Shown piece after piece: positions 34,081 to 42,133 of a stretch of 45,813 bases of DNA. The translations under genes and the position numbers were made by a program. The number at the start of each line of letters is the position of its first letter. The first letter of the stretch is position 1. The DNA is taken from the NCBI GenBank assembly GCA_021803085.1, contig JAJZMD010000126.1:1-45813 (forward strand). Reading direction: 5' to 3'. Source of the stretch: Actinomycetes bacterium (GTDB lineage: Bacteria > Actinomycetota > Acidimicrobiia > Acidimicrobiales > RAAP-2). The notes below the pieces were generated by a model that worked only from the letters and a program-made list of their open reading frames with translations, searched no databases and was not told the DNA's origin.

Positions 34081-35588
34081 TTCAGCCTCGCGTCGTCCCC
34101 GCCGTACCAGTCCACGCCGTGCTCGGCGGTCCGGACGGTCACGGATCGCAGGGCGGTGAAGTCGTGGAACGACTCCCACCCTCCCTCGCGACCCACCCCG
34201 CTGTCGCGCACTCCGCCCCACGGCGAGGCAGGGTCGAGGCGGTGGTGATCGTTCACCCACACGATCCCGTGGGCGAGCGCGCCGGCGACGCGGTGGGCTC
34301 GCGCCACGTCACGGGTCCACACGGCCGAGCCGAGACCGTAGCGAGAGTCGTTCGCCATCGCGACGCCGTCGGCCTCGGTCTCGAAGGGGATGACGACGAG
34401 CACGGGACCGAAGATCTCCTCCCGGGCGACGCGCATCTCGTTCGTGACGTTCGTGAGCACCGTGGGCTCGACGAAGAAGCCGCGCTCGAGACCCGGGACG
34501 ATCGCCGCGTTTCCCCCGGCGGCGACCGTCGCTCCCTCTTCCACGCCGATCCGCACGTAGTCGAGGACGCGATCGCGCGCCCTCGCCGAGATGAGCGGGC
34601 CCAGGTCGGTCAGCGGCGACGACGGGTCCCCGAGCCTGAGGGCCTTCGACTGCTCGACCAGGCCGGCCACGAACGCATCGTGGACCTCGCGCTGGACGAA
34701 CAGCCTGGTGCCCGCGATGCAGGTCTGGCCCGCGGCGACGAACCCGGCGAACGCGGCCCCGCGAACCGCGTCGGCCAGGTTGGCATCGGCGAAGACCAGC
34801 ACCGGCGACTTCCCGCCGAGCTCGAGCGTGACCTTGGCGAAGTGCCCGGCCGCGGCGGTCGCCACGGCGCGTCCTGCCTCGGTGCCTCCCGTGAAGGTGA
34901 TCTTGCGAACGTCGGGGTGCTCGGCGAGCGCTGCGCCCGCCACCGGACCCAGACCCACGACGACGTTCAGCACTCCGGGGGGGATGCCGGAATCGAGCGC
35001 GATCTGGCCGAGGAGGAGGGTGGTGAGGGGGGTCTGCTCCGAAGGCTTGAGCACGACCGAGTTGCCCGTCGCCAATGCAGGAGCGAGGGACTTGGAGCCA
35101 ATCATCAGCGGGTGATTGAACGACGAGAGGATCGCGACCACCCCGAGCGGGAAGCGGCTCGTGTACGAGTGGTACGGGCCGGGGACCGGGATCACGTCGC
35201 TGCGCTCGGACAGAAGGAGCGCCGCGTTGTAGCGGAACCACTCCGGCACGCGCGAGACCTGGGCCCTCGTCTCGCGGATCGGCCGCCCGTTGTTGGCGCT
35301 CTCGAGGGCGTAGAGCTCCTCCAGTCGGCGCTCCACGCCGTCTGCGAACCTGTTCAGGATGCGTGCACGCTCGCCGCGGGAGGAAGACGACCACGCTCCC
35401 TCCTCGAACGCCTCCCGGGCGCCGCAGACCGCCGCGTCGACGTCGGCGCGGCCGGCACAGGCGACCTCGGCGAACGGCTCTCCGGTTGCCGGATTGGCCA
35501 CCGGAAGCGTCGCCCCGTCGACGGCGGGCACCTCCCGCCCGTCGATGAGGAGGCCCTTCGACAGCCTGTGGTCACCGAGCACGGCCAT
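34077..35588 (-). CDS. NAD(P)-dependent aldehyde dehydrogenase
   Basis: 503 residues from ATG 35588, preceded by GGGGG. All catalytic positions are visible: Asn159 (FNHP), Lys181 (KPSEQTP), Glu256 (LELGGKSP) and Cys290 (GQTCIAG). It oxidises an aldehyde to a carboxylate. It is the first gene of the operon with the crotonase, cyclic amidohydrolase and asparaginase and diverges from importer 3. Confidence 0.95.
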   Translation of the reverse strand: MAVLGDHRLSKGLLIDGREVPAVDGATLPVANPATGEPFAEVACAGRADVDAAVCGAREAFEEGAWSSSSRGERARILNRFADGVERRLEELYALESANNGRPIRETRAQVSRVPEWFRYNAALLLSERSDVIPVPGPYHSYTSRFPLGVVAILSSFNHPLMIGSKSLAPALATGNSVVLKPSEQTPLTTLLLGQIALDSGIPPGVLNVVVGLGPVAGAALAEHPDVRKITFTGGTEAGRAVATAAAGHFAKVTLELGGKSPVLVFADANLADAVRGAAFAGFVAAGQTCIAGTRLFVQREVHDAFVAGLVEQSKALRLGDPSSPLTDLGPLISARARDRVLDYVRIGVEEGATVAAGGNAAIVPGLERGFFVEPTVLTNVTNEMRVAREEIFGPVLVVIPFETEADGVAMANDSRYGLGSAVWTRDVARAHRVAGALAHGIVWVNDHHRLDPASPWGGVRDSGVGREGGWESFHDFTALRSVTVRTAEHGVDWYGGDDARLN

Positions 35589-35673
35589 CGGCCACCCCCT
35601 GTCGTCCGCGTGCTCTCCTGCAGGGGTTCCAATCATTGCACCGGCTGGCTCAGGCGTCCAATGATGATTGATA

Positions 35674-35702
35674 TTGCGGTGCCGGCTGCCAATCAGTACG
35701 AT
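35674..35702 (+). promoter_or_regulatory. Candidate promoter for importer 3
   Basis: TTGCGG (35674-35679) and TACGAT (35697-35702) are separated by 17 bases. The -10 hexamer is the first six bases of the 18-bp tandem repeat, so the repeat multiplies the -10-like sequence. Confidence 0.5.
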
Positions 35703-35750
35703 TTGGGCGCGCCGTGCGATTTGGGCGCGCCGTACGATTTGGGCGAGCCG
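35697..35750. repeat. 18-bp tandem repeat, three copies, in the importer 3 promoter region
   Basis: TACGATTTGGGCGCGCCG at 35697-35714, TGCGATTTGGGCGCGCCG at 35715-35732 and TACGATTTGGGCGAGCCG at 35733-35750. Each copy contains a GGCGCGCC-type palindrome or a variant of it. Confidence 0.92.
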
Positions 35751-35941
35751 CTCGGGCCCACCGGGGGCCGGGTGCGCGACGGAAGCAGGCAGGGGGGCAG
35801 ACCCGGCATGAGTTGGAGCACGTCGACCCGGAGATGCGCGCAGCGTGCGAGAGGTGCCGGGCAACAGCCCGCCGCTCCTCGGCCCCGCACCGCGCGGCCG
35901 CAGACCCTCCGGCTCGAGCCGAGCGGAAAGGTCGGCCCGAG

Positions 35942-36820
35942 TTGAGCCAGCTGATGCTCGGCGTGGGGTTCGGCCTCGTCACGGCCTCGATCGTGGCGCT
36001 CTCGACCGTCGCGATGTCGCTGCAGTTCTCCGTCACCCGCACGATCAACTTCGCCCACGGCGAGCTCATGACCGTGGGCGCCTACGCCGCCTTCCTCGTC
36101 GCCAAGAGCACCTCCGACCTCCCGCTGCAGGCCGTCGCCGCCATGGCGGCCGGCGCCGCGCTCGGCTGGGTGCTGAACGTCGCGCTGTTCCAGCCGTTCG
36201 TCCAGAGGAACGCGACCAAGCTCGTCATCTTCGTCCTCTCGGTGGCGGCGTCCTTCATCATCCAGAACGTCCTGCAGATCGGCTTCGGCGGCAGCTACGT
36301 CGACTACCAGGCCGGGTCGACGACCGCCTACAACGTGGGGCCTTTCCAATGGACGGCGATGGACATCGTCACCATGGCGGTCGCGGTGGTGGTGCTCGTC
36401 GCGCTGCACCTCACGATCCGCCGCACGAAGTTCGGAAGGGCCCAGCGTGCGGTCGCCGACGACGTGCTCCTCGCCCGGACGACCGGGGTCGGCGCCAAGC
36501 GGATCATCGCCCTCACCTGGCTCCTCGACGGCGCGATCGCAGGGCTCGCCGGGATGCTGCTCGCGGCGCAGGTGGGCAGCTTCACACCGACCCTCGGTTT
36601 CGGCTACCTCCTCGTGATCTTCTCGGCTGCGATCGTGGGCGGCATCGGCCAGATGTACGGCGCGATGCTCGGGGCCCTCGTCATCGGCCTCGTGATGGAG
36701 GTGAGCGCGGTGTACGTCAACCCCTCCTACAAGGAGTCGATGGCGTTCCTGATCCTCGTCGCGGTGCTCCTCTTCCGCCCCCAGGGCATCGTCACCGCCC
36801 TCTCGGAGAGCAACACCTGA
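35942..36820 (+). CDS. livH: LivH-type ABC transporter permease (importer 3)
   Basis: 292 residues from TTG 35942 (GGAAAGG about ten bases upstream); ATG 35954 is four codons later and has no ribosome site. About eight membrane segments; signature SVTRTINFAHGELMTVGAYA and the end FRPQGIV. Confidence 0.92.
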   Translation: MSQLMLGVGFGLVTASIVALSTVAMSLQFSVTRTINFAHGELMTVGAYAAFLVAKSTSDLPLQAVAAMAAGAALGWVLNVALFQPFVQRNATKLVIFVLSVAASFIIQNVLQIGFGGSYVDYQAGSTTAYNVGPFQWTAMDIVTMAVAVVVLVALHLTIRRTKFGRAQRAVADDVLLARTTGVGAKRIIALTWLLDGAIAGLAGMLLAAQVGSFTPTLGFGYLLVIFSAAIVGGIGQMYGAMLGALVIGLVMEVSAVYVNPSYKESMAFLILVAVLLFRPQGIVTALSESNT

Positions 36821-37878
36821 TGCTCCAGTACACCGTCACCGTGTGCACCGTGGGTGCGATCACCGCCATCCTCGTCCTCGGGGTGAACGTCTCGTGGGGG
36901 TGGGTGGGTCAGATCGACCTCGCCTACTACGCCTACGTCGCGATCGGCGCCTACGCGGCAATGGTCCTGGAGCTGCCCAAAGCCCACCCGGCCCCCACCA
37001 CACCCAACAGCTACATCCTCGGGCTCCACTGGCCGTTCATCCCGTCGGTGCTCGTCGCGACGGCCATCGGAGGGGCGGCCGCGCTCGTGGTGGGGACGAT
37101 CGCGCTGCGCCGGCTGCGAGGCGACTACATCGCCATCATCACCGCCTGCACCGCCCTCATGCTCACCGCGGTGACCAGCGTGGACAACCATCTGCTGGGT
37201 GGCTACATCGGGATCTACGGCCTTGCCGAGCCGCTCAACACCACCTTGCACCTCGGACCCACAGGGTACTCCTACTTCTATCTCGGTCTCTGCATCTTCT
37301 GCCTCCTGCTCGCGTACCTGGTGCTCGAGCGCATCTACAAGAGCCCGTTCGGACGCTCGCTGCGGGCGGTCCGGGAGAACGACACGGCGGCCGCGGCGTT
37401 CGGTCGGAACCTCTTCTGGCTCCGTCTGCGCGGCTACGCCCTCGGCGGCGCGGTGGGCGCCTTCGGCGGAGCCCTGTTCGCCAACTACCTCCTGGCCTGG
37501 AACCCGGCCTCCTGGAGCCTGACCGAGGTCACCCTGCTCATCGCCGGGGTGGTCGTGGGCGGCCAGGCCAACTCGAGAGGCGTCATCATCGGGTCCGTCC
37601 TCATCGAGTCGGCGCTTCCGCAGATCTCCCAGCTCTTCCCGCTGCTCACGTCCAACTCGACGATCGGACCTTCGATCGCTTCGATCCTCGGCGCGAGCGG
37701 GATCATCCTCATGCTCCGCTTCCGACCGGGTGGCCTCCTCCGGGAGCGCAGGGCCATCGACCGGACGGGTGGCCCAGCGTCGCTCGTCCCCGAGGTCCCC
37801 GCCGTGTCCTTCGCACGGCCCACGACAGCGACCGGCGTCGGCGTCGGCACCAGCCGCGAGGTCGAGCGCGATGGATGA
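36820..37878 (+). CDS. livM: LivM-type ABC transporter permease (importer 3)
   Basis: 352 residues; the ATG shares one base with the livH stop (TGATG). About nine membrane segments; the conserved loop is NVSWGWVGQIDLAYYAYVAI and the ATPase-contact loop is AVRENDTAAAAFG. The 8-base overlap with livG suggests coupled translation. Confidence 0.94.
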   Translation: MLQYTVTVCTVGAITAILVLGVNVSWGWVGQIDLAYYAYVAIGAYAAMVLELPKAHPAPTTPNSYILGLHWPFIPSVLVATAIGGAAALVVGTIALRRLRGDYIAIITACTALMLTAVTSVDNHLLGGYIGIYGLAEPLNTTLHLGPTGYSYFYLGLCIFCLLLAYLVLERIYKSPFGRSLRAVRENDTAAAAFGRNLFWLRLRGYALGGAVGAFGGALFANYLLAWNPASWSLTEVTLLIAGVVVGGQANSRGVIIGSVLIESALPQISQLFPLLTSNSTIGPSIASILGASGIILMLRFRPGGLLRERRAIDRTGGPASLVPEVPAVSFARPTTATGVGVGTSREVERDG

Positions 37879-38659
37879 CGGCACCCCCGCTCCGCTCCTC
37901 GAGGTGCGCGGCCTTCGCAAGCACTTCGGTGGGGTGAAGGCCGTCGACGGATGCGACTTCGAAGTCGGCGCGGGGGAGATGGTCGGCCTCATCGGTCCCA
38001 ACGGAGCGGGGAAGTCGACCGTGGTGGAGCTGCTGAGCGGTCTGCTCAAGCCCGACGCCGGGACGGTGCTGTTCGACGGTCGCGAGATCCAGGGACTCCC
38101 GCCGCACCGGATCTTCGCCAGCGGGCTGAGCCGGTGCTTCCAGCTGGCCAAGCCGTGGCCGCGCCTCTCGGTGCTCGAGAACCTGCTCATCGCCATCCCG
38201 CCCGAGGGGAAGGACACCATCTGGCGGGCGCTGCTCACGCCGCCGAGCAGGGTGCGAGCCGCCGAGAGGGCTGCACGCGAGCGCGCACTGGCGGTCGCCG
38301 AGCAGTACCGCCTCCACCCGCTGCGCAACGACTACGCCTACACCTTGAGCGGCGGCCAGCGACGGCTCTTGGAGTTCGCCCGGATCGCGCTCGCCCGACC
38401 CAAGCTCGCCCTCCTCGACGAGCCGATGGCCGGTGTCAACCCGGTCCTCCAGGTGGAGATCGAGCGCGGCATCCGCAACCTCGTCGAGGACGGCACGACG
38501 GTCCTCCTCATCGAGCACAACCTCGGTTTCGTGGAGCGCATCTGCGACCGGGTCATCGTGATGGTCGAAGGACGCGTGGCGGCGACCGGCTCGCTGGCCG
38601 AGCTGCGCGACAACCCGATCGTGCAGGACGCCTACCTGGGGGTCGTCGGTGCCGCCTGA
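37871..38659 (+). CDS. livG: LivG-type ABC transporter ATPase (importer 3)
   Basis: 262 residues. Walker A GPNGAGKS is at residues 42-49, signature LSGGQRR, Walker B LALLDEPMAGVNP, then LLIEHNLGFV (Asn in place of the usual Asp after the switch His). It overlaps livF by 11 bases. Confidence 0.95.
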   Translation: MDDGTPAPLLEVRGLRKHFGGVKAVDGCDFEVGAGEMVGLIGPNGAGKSTVVELLSGLLKPDAGTVLFDGREIQGLPPHRIFASGLSRCFQLAKPWPRLSVLENLLIAIPPEGKDTIWRALLTPPSRVRAAERAARERALAVAEQYRLHPLRNDYAYTLSGGQRRLLEFARIALARPKLALLDEPMAGVNPVLQVEIERGIRNLVEDGTTVLLIEHNLGFVERICDRVIVMVEGRVAATGSLAELRDNPIVQDAYLGVVGAA

Positions 38660-39410
38660 GCCGCTGAGAGGAAGCCCGGGCTCCAACGGGTCCGTCCCGA
38701 CGGGACCCACCCTCACCGTCGAGAAGCTGACCGTCGGCTACGGCGGCACGCCGGTGGTCCAGGAGGTGAGCATCCGGGCCAAGCCAGGCGAGCTCACGGC
38801 GATCGTCGGGCCCAACGGGGCCGGCAAGTCGACGCTCCTGAAGGGGATCGCCGGGGTGCTGCGCACGACCGGCGGAAGGGTGCTGCTCGGTGAAGACGAC
38901 ATCACCAACGTCGTCCCCGAGCGCCTGGTGCGCCTCGGGATCTCCTACGTGCCGCAGCTCTCGAACGTCTTCCCATCGCTCTCCGTCCTGGAGAACCTCG
39001 AGATGGGGTGGTACATCCACCATGGCGACGGCAAGGAGCGCATCGACCAGCTCTGCTCGATGTTCCCCGATCTGCGCTCGTCGCTGCGCCGACCCGCACG
39101 GACGCTCTCGGGTGGTCAGCGGATGATGCTCGCCCTCGCCAGGGGGTTGATGCTCGATCCCCAGGTCCTCGTGCTGGACGAACCGACCGCCGGCCTCGCC
39201 CCGAAGGTCGTCGACGAAGTATGGGGTCACGTCCTCGAGATCAAGGCCGCCGGCCCGGCCGTCCTCGTCGTCGAGCAGAACACCCGGCGGTCCCTCGGCG
39301 ACGCGGACTGGGCGTACGTCCTCACGAACGGCCGTAACAACCTCGAGGGACCGGGACCCGAGCTGCTCGAGGACAAGGATCTCATCCAGCTGTACATCGG
39401 CGGCGGTTGA
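38649..39410 (+). CDS. livF: LivF-type ABC transporter ATPase (importer 3)
   Basis: 253 residues from GTG 38649, inside the end of livG. A 20-residue polar extension precedes the ATPase. Walker A GPNGAGKS is at 54-61, signature LSGGQRM, Walker B VLVLDEPTAGLAP. It is followed by 220 bases of repeat-rich leader before SBP3. Confidence 0.95.
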   Translation: MPPEPLRGSPGSNGSVPTGPTLTVEKLTVGYGGTPVVQEVSIRAKPGELTAIVGPNGAGKSTLLKGIAGVLRTTGGRVLLGEDDITNVVPERLVRLGISYVPQLSNVFPSLSVLENLEMGWYIHHGDGKERIDQLCSMFPDLRSSLRRPARTLSGGQRMMLALARGLMLDPQVLVLDEPTAGLAPKVVDEVWGHVLEIKAAGPAVLVVEQNTRRSLGDADWAYVLTNGRNNLEGPGPELLEDKDLIQLYIGGG

Positions 39411-39464
39411 GACGGTCTCGGCTGCCAGAGCCGGTGCGGGCGGCACGCCGGGGCTCCGGCGCCG

Positions 39465-39547
39465 GGCCGACCGCAGACCGACCACCGGCCGACCGCAGAC
39501 CGACCACCGGCCGACCACAGACCGACCACCGGCCGACCACAGACCGA
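39465..39547. repeat. 22-bp tandem array between livF and SBP3
   Basis: Units at 39465-39486, 39487-39508 and 39509-39530, with a partial copy at 39531-39547. Each begins GGCCGACC and ends GACCGACCACC; copies differ by one base (GCAGA or ACAGA). Non-coding. Confidence 0.92.
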
Positions 39548-39548
39548 T

Positions 39549-39615
39549 TTCCACCAACTGAGTTCCACCAACTGAGTTCCACCAACTGAGTTCCACCGAC
39601 TGAGTTCCACCAACC
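39549..39615. repeat. 14-bp tandem array directly before SBP3
   Basis: TTCCACCAACTGAG at 39549, 39563 and 39577, then TTCCACCGACTGAG at 39591 and a partial copy to 39615. The array ends 15 bases before the SBP3 start, just before the AAAGGGGAA ribosome site, so it lies in the leader of that gene. Confidence 0.93.
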
Positions 39616-39630
39616 ACAAAGGGGAAGCCC

Positions 39631-40932
39631 ATGCGTAGGAAAGGCAGCACCACGAGACGAGCCACCGTGCTCGGCGTCGCCGGGGTCTCAGCGCTCGCCC
39701 TCATGGGCGTGCTCGGGGCCGGTGGCGCCTACGGCGCGACCGCCCACGGGCGACGCGCCAATTTCACCGGGACGGTCCACTTCACCGCAATGGGACCCCT
39801 CACCGGAAGCTACGCGGCGCTCGGCGTCCCGATCGTCCAGGGGACGGAGACGGCTGCGTACCTGATCAACAAGGCCGGGGGCATCCTCGGCAAGAAGCTC
39901 GTGGTCGACCCGGTCGACACCAAGGGCGACCCTGCCGACGCCGCCACCGCTCTCGCCGAGGAGGTCGCCCTCAACCACCCCGCCGCGATCATCGGCCCGA
40001 TCACCCTCGAGATCCACGGCGTCGAGCCGATCTTCACGCGAGACAAGATCCTCGACGGGTGGAACGGCGGCACACCGGCCTTCGACCACAACACGAACAA
40101 GTACCTCTGGCGGTGCAACCCGTCCGACTCCCAGCAGGGAGTGGCGATGGCGGGGTACGCCATGCTGAAGGGGTACAAGCGGGCGGCCATGCTCTTCACC
40201 TCCGCGGCGGCGTCGCAGAGCTTCGAGCCCCTCATCAGGTCCTCCTACGTGAGGCTGGGCGGCAAGATCGTGGCGACCAAGTCGATCCAGGCGGGGCTCC
40301 CGTCCTACAGCTCGACAATCGAGGCCATCGTGAAAGCGCACCCGCAGGTGGTCTTCACCCAGCTCACACCCCCCACCGCGTCCGCTGTCTTCAAGAACCT
40401 GGAGTCCCTCGGCGCCTTGAACAAGTTCAAGTGGGTCGGCACCACATTCATGGCCGGGACAACAGTGGTCCGGGCAATCGGACCGAGCGTGTCGAAGGCG
40501 CACATGGTCTCGTTCATCGGGAGCACAGCGCTCAGCGGCGCGTCCGCGCTCTTCCGGTCCACCTACTCGAAGGTGAACCACCACGCGGTCGAGTCCGGCT
40601 CCAACTTCGCCTACGACTGCACGATCGACTTCGCCCTGGCGATGGACAAGGCGAAGAGCCTGACATCGACAAAGGTCATCAAGGCGATCGACCAGGTCTC
40701 GAACCCCCCGGGGATCAAGGTCACCACCTACGCCCAGGGCGTGAAGCTCCTGAAGGAGGGCAAGAAGATCGACTACACAGGCGTCAGCGGCCCGATGAAC
40801 TTCAACAAGTACCACAACGTCATCGGCGGCTGGAGCGTCGTGCGCGCGAAGGGGACAGCCAAGGGTCTCATCAGCGTGATCCAGACAATCTCTCCGACCC
40901 AGATCACAAAGTTCATCAGCGGGAAACTGTGA
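39631..40932 (+). CDS. HAAT-family solute-binding protein SBP3
   Basis: 433 residues; ATG with AAAGGGGAA upstream. The N-terminus has RR followed by a hydrophobic segment ending in AYGATA, a Sec- or Tat-like signal without a lipobox cysteine. The mature part starts VHFTAMGPLTGSYAALG, the type I binding fold. Cysteines in WRCNPSD and YDCTID could pair. ACA supplies 13 of 38 threonines by hand count, 12 of them in the last 20, while nearby liv genes almost never use it. It supplies ligand to importer 3. Confidence 0.93.
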   Translation: MRRKGSTTRRATVLGVAGVSALALMGVLGAGGAYGATAHGRRANFTGTVHFTAMGPLTGSYAALGVPIVQGTETAAYLINKAGGILGKKLVVDPVDTKGDPADAATALAEEVALNHPAAIIGPITLEIHGVEPIFTRDKILDGWNGGTPAFDHNTNKYLWRCNPSDSQQGVAMAGYAMLKGYKRAAMLFTSAAASQSFEPLIRSSYVRLGGKIVATKSIQAGLPSYSSTIEAIVKAHPQVVFTQLTPPTASAVFKNLESLGALNKFKWVGTTFMAGTTVVRAIGPSVSKAHMVSFIGSTALSGASALFRSTYSKVNHHAVESGSNFAYDCTIDFALAMDKAKSLTSTKVIKAIDQVSNPPGIKVTTYAQGVKLLKEGKKIDYTGVSGPMNFNKYHNVIGGWSVVRAKGTAKGLISVIQTISPTQITKFISGKL

Positions 40933-40937
40933 CGGCC

Positions 40938-40972
40938 GAGGCTCCCCGCGGGCAAAGCCCGCGGGGAGCCTC
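40938..40972 (+). terminator. Strong hairpin after SBP3
   Basis: A perfect 16-base stem (GAGGCTCCCCGCGGGC / GCCCGCGGGGAGCCTC) with loop AAA begins five bases after the stop. There is no U-tract. It is the strongest hairpin in the window and separates SBP3 from the dehydrogenase at 41054. Confidence 0.8.
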
Positions 40973-41053
40973 CGTCACCGGAGCCTTCGCCGGCCAGCGG
41001 ACACACGCGCTCCCGGCCACCCGACCACCTGCACAGAGGAGGCAGCAGCGCCG

Positions 41054-42043
41054 ATGAGCACGACACGTGCACGCCCGGGCGACCCCCGCACCGACGGGAC
41101 GACGGAGAGGGCTGCTGACGACGGCGCCGACGCGCAGGCCCGTCCCGTCGCCGGCGTGATCGGCCTCGGCACGATGGGCGGCGCGATGGCCCGCCACCTC
41201 CTCGCTGCCGGGTACGAGGTCGTCGGCTACGACGTCGCCGAGGCGCAGCTCGCCGCGCTCGGCGAGGCGGGCGGGACGCCGGTGGGCAGCCCGTCCGAGG
41301 TGGCCGAGCGCGCCGACGTGCTCATCCTCTCGCTCCCCTCGCAAGCCGCGTTCGAAGAGGTCGTGGGCGGCCCCGACGGCCTGACGGCGCAGCCGTCTTC
41401 CCGGGCCACGATCGCCGTCGAGACGAGCACGCTCTCGCTCGAGTCGAAGGAGCATGGCCGCGCGCAGCTGGCAGGGGTCTCGATCGAGCTGCTCGACTGC
41501 CCGATCAGCGGCACGGGCGCCCAGATGGCGCGCGGTGACGCCGTCTTCTACCTGAGCGGAGACGAGCGCTGCGCCGCCGCCGTCGAGCCGCTCCTGGCCG
41601 CGTGCGGCAAAGCCGTCTTCTTCCTGGGCTCCTTCGGCAACGGAACCCGAATGAAGCTCGTGGCCAACCACCTCGTCACCATCCACAACGCCTCGGCTGC
41701 CGAGGCCCTCGTCCTCGCCCGCTGTGGCGGCATCGACCCCGCCGTCGCGCTCCCGGCCCTCGTGGCGGGGGCGGGGGACTCCCGGATGCTCGAGGTGCGC
41801 GGGCCGGCGATGGTCGCCGAGGAGTACGAGCCGCCCACGATGCGGGTCCGCACCTTCTTGAAGGACATCGGGATCATCCGCGAGTTCGCGCGGAGCGCCG
41901 GCTGCGTGCTGCCTGTGTTCGAGGCGGCGGCGCAGCTGCACGAGCGCGCCCGCGACGCAGGGTGGAGCGAGGCAGACCCCGCAAGCGTCCACGCCGTCAT
42001 CGAGCGGCGCTCGCCGAACCCGCCAGCCCGACCGTCGCCGTGA
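41054..42043 (+). CDS. NAD(P)-dependent beta-hydroxyacid dehydrogenase (3-hydroxyisobutyrate dehydrogenase family)
   Basis: 329 residues; AGAGGAGG upstream of the ATG. About 30 polar residues precede the Rossmann motif GLGTMG (37-42). The substrate motif is DCPISGTGAQ (usual DAPVSGG) and the catalytic lysine is Lys201 in GTRMKLVANHL. It oxidises a beta-hydroxyacid or reduces a semialdehyde. It follows SBP3 and may act on the imported compound after processing. Confidence 0.92.
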   Translation: MSTTRARPGDPRTDGTTERAADDGADAQARPVAGVIGLGTMGGAMARHLLAAGYEVVGYDVAEAQLAALGEAGGTPVGSPSEVAERADVLILSLPSQAAFEEVVGGPDGLTAQPSSRATIAVETSTLSLESKEHGRAQLAGVSIELLDCPISGTGAQMARGDAVFYLSGDERCAAAVEPLLAACGKAVFFLGSFGNGTRMKLVANHLVTIHNASAAEALVLARCGGIDPAVALPALVAGAGDSRMLEVRGPAMVAEEYEPPTMRVRTFLKDIGIIREFARSAGCVLPVFEAAAQLHERARDAGWSEADPASVHAVIERRSPNPPARPSP

Positions 42044-42047
42044 CCGT

Positions 42048-42081
42048 GATGGAGCGCTCCCCGTCGGTGGCGCACTCCATC
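42048..42081. terminator. Possible bidirectional terminator between convergent genes
   Basis: GATGGAGCGC and GCGCACTCCATC can pair with a two-base bulge across a 12-base loop, in the 90 bp between two convergent stop codons. Moderate stem and no U-tract. Confidence 0.35.
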
Positions 42082-42133
42082 CCCACCCCGAAGACGATGG
42101 TCGCCGGGGCCCTCACCCGGCGTCCTGGAGCGG

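Larger units (their letters stand above)
35589..35941. other. Divergent control region (353 bp) between the aldehyde dehydrogenase and importer 3
   Basis: Non-coding. It contains several CAAT/ATTG elements (CCAATCATTG near 35629, CCAATGATGATTG near 35658), a candidate plus-strand promoter at 35674-35702 and an 18-bp triple repeat at 35697-35750. The remaining roughly 190 bases before livH form a long leader in which I see no clear structure or upstream gene. Confidence 0.6.

Noticed and set aside
39465-39615. Tandem arrays considered as a CRISPR array
   Set aside because: Units are 14 and 22 bp with no spacers between them, and no cas genes are nearby.
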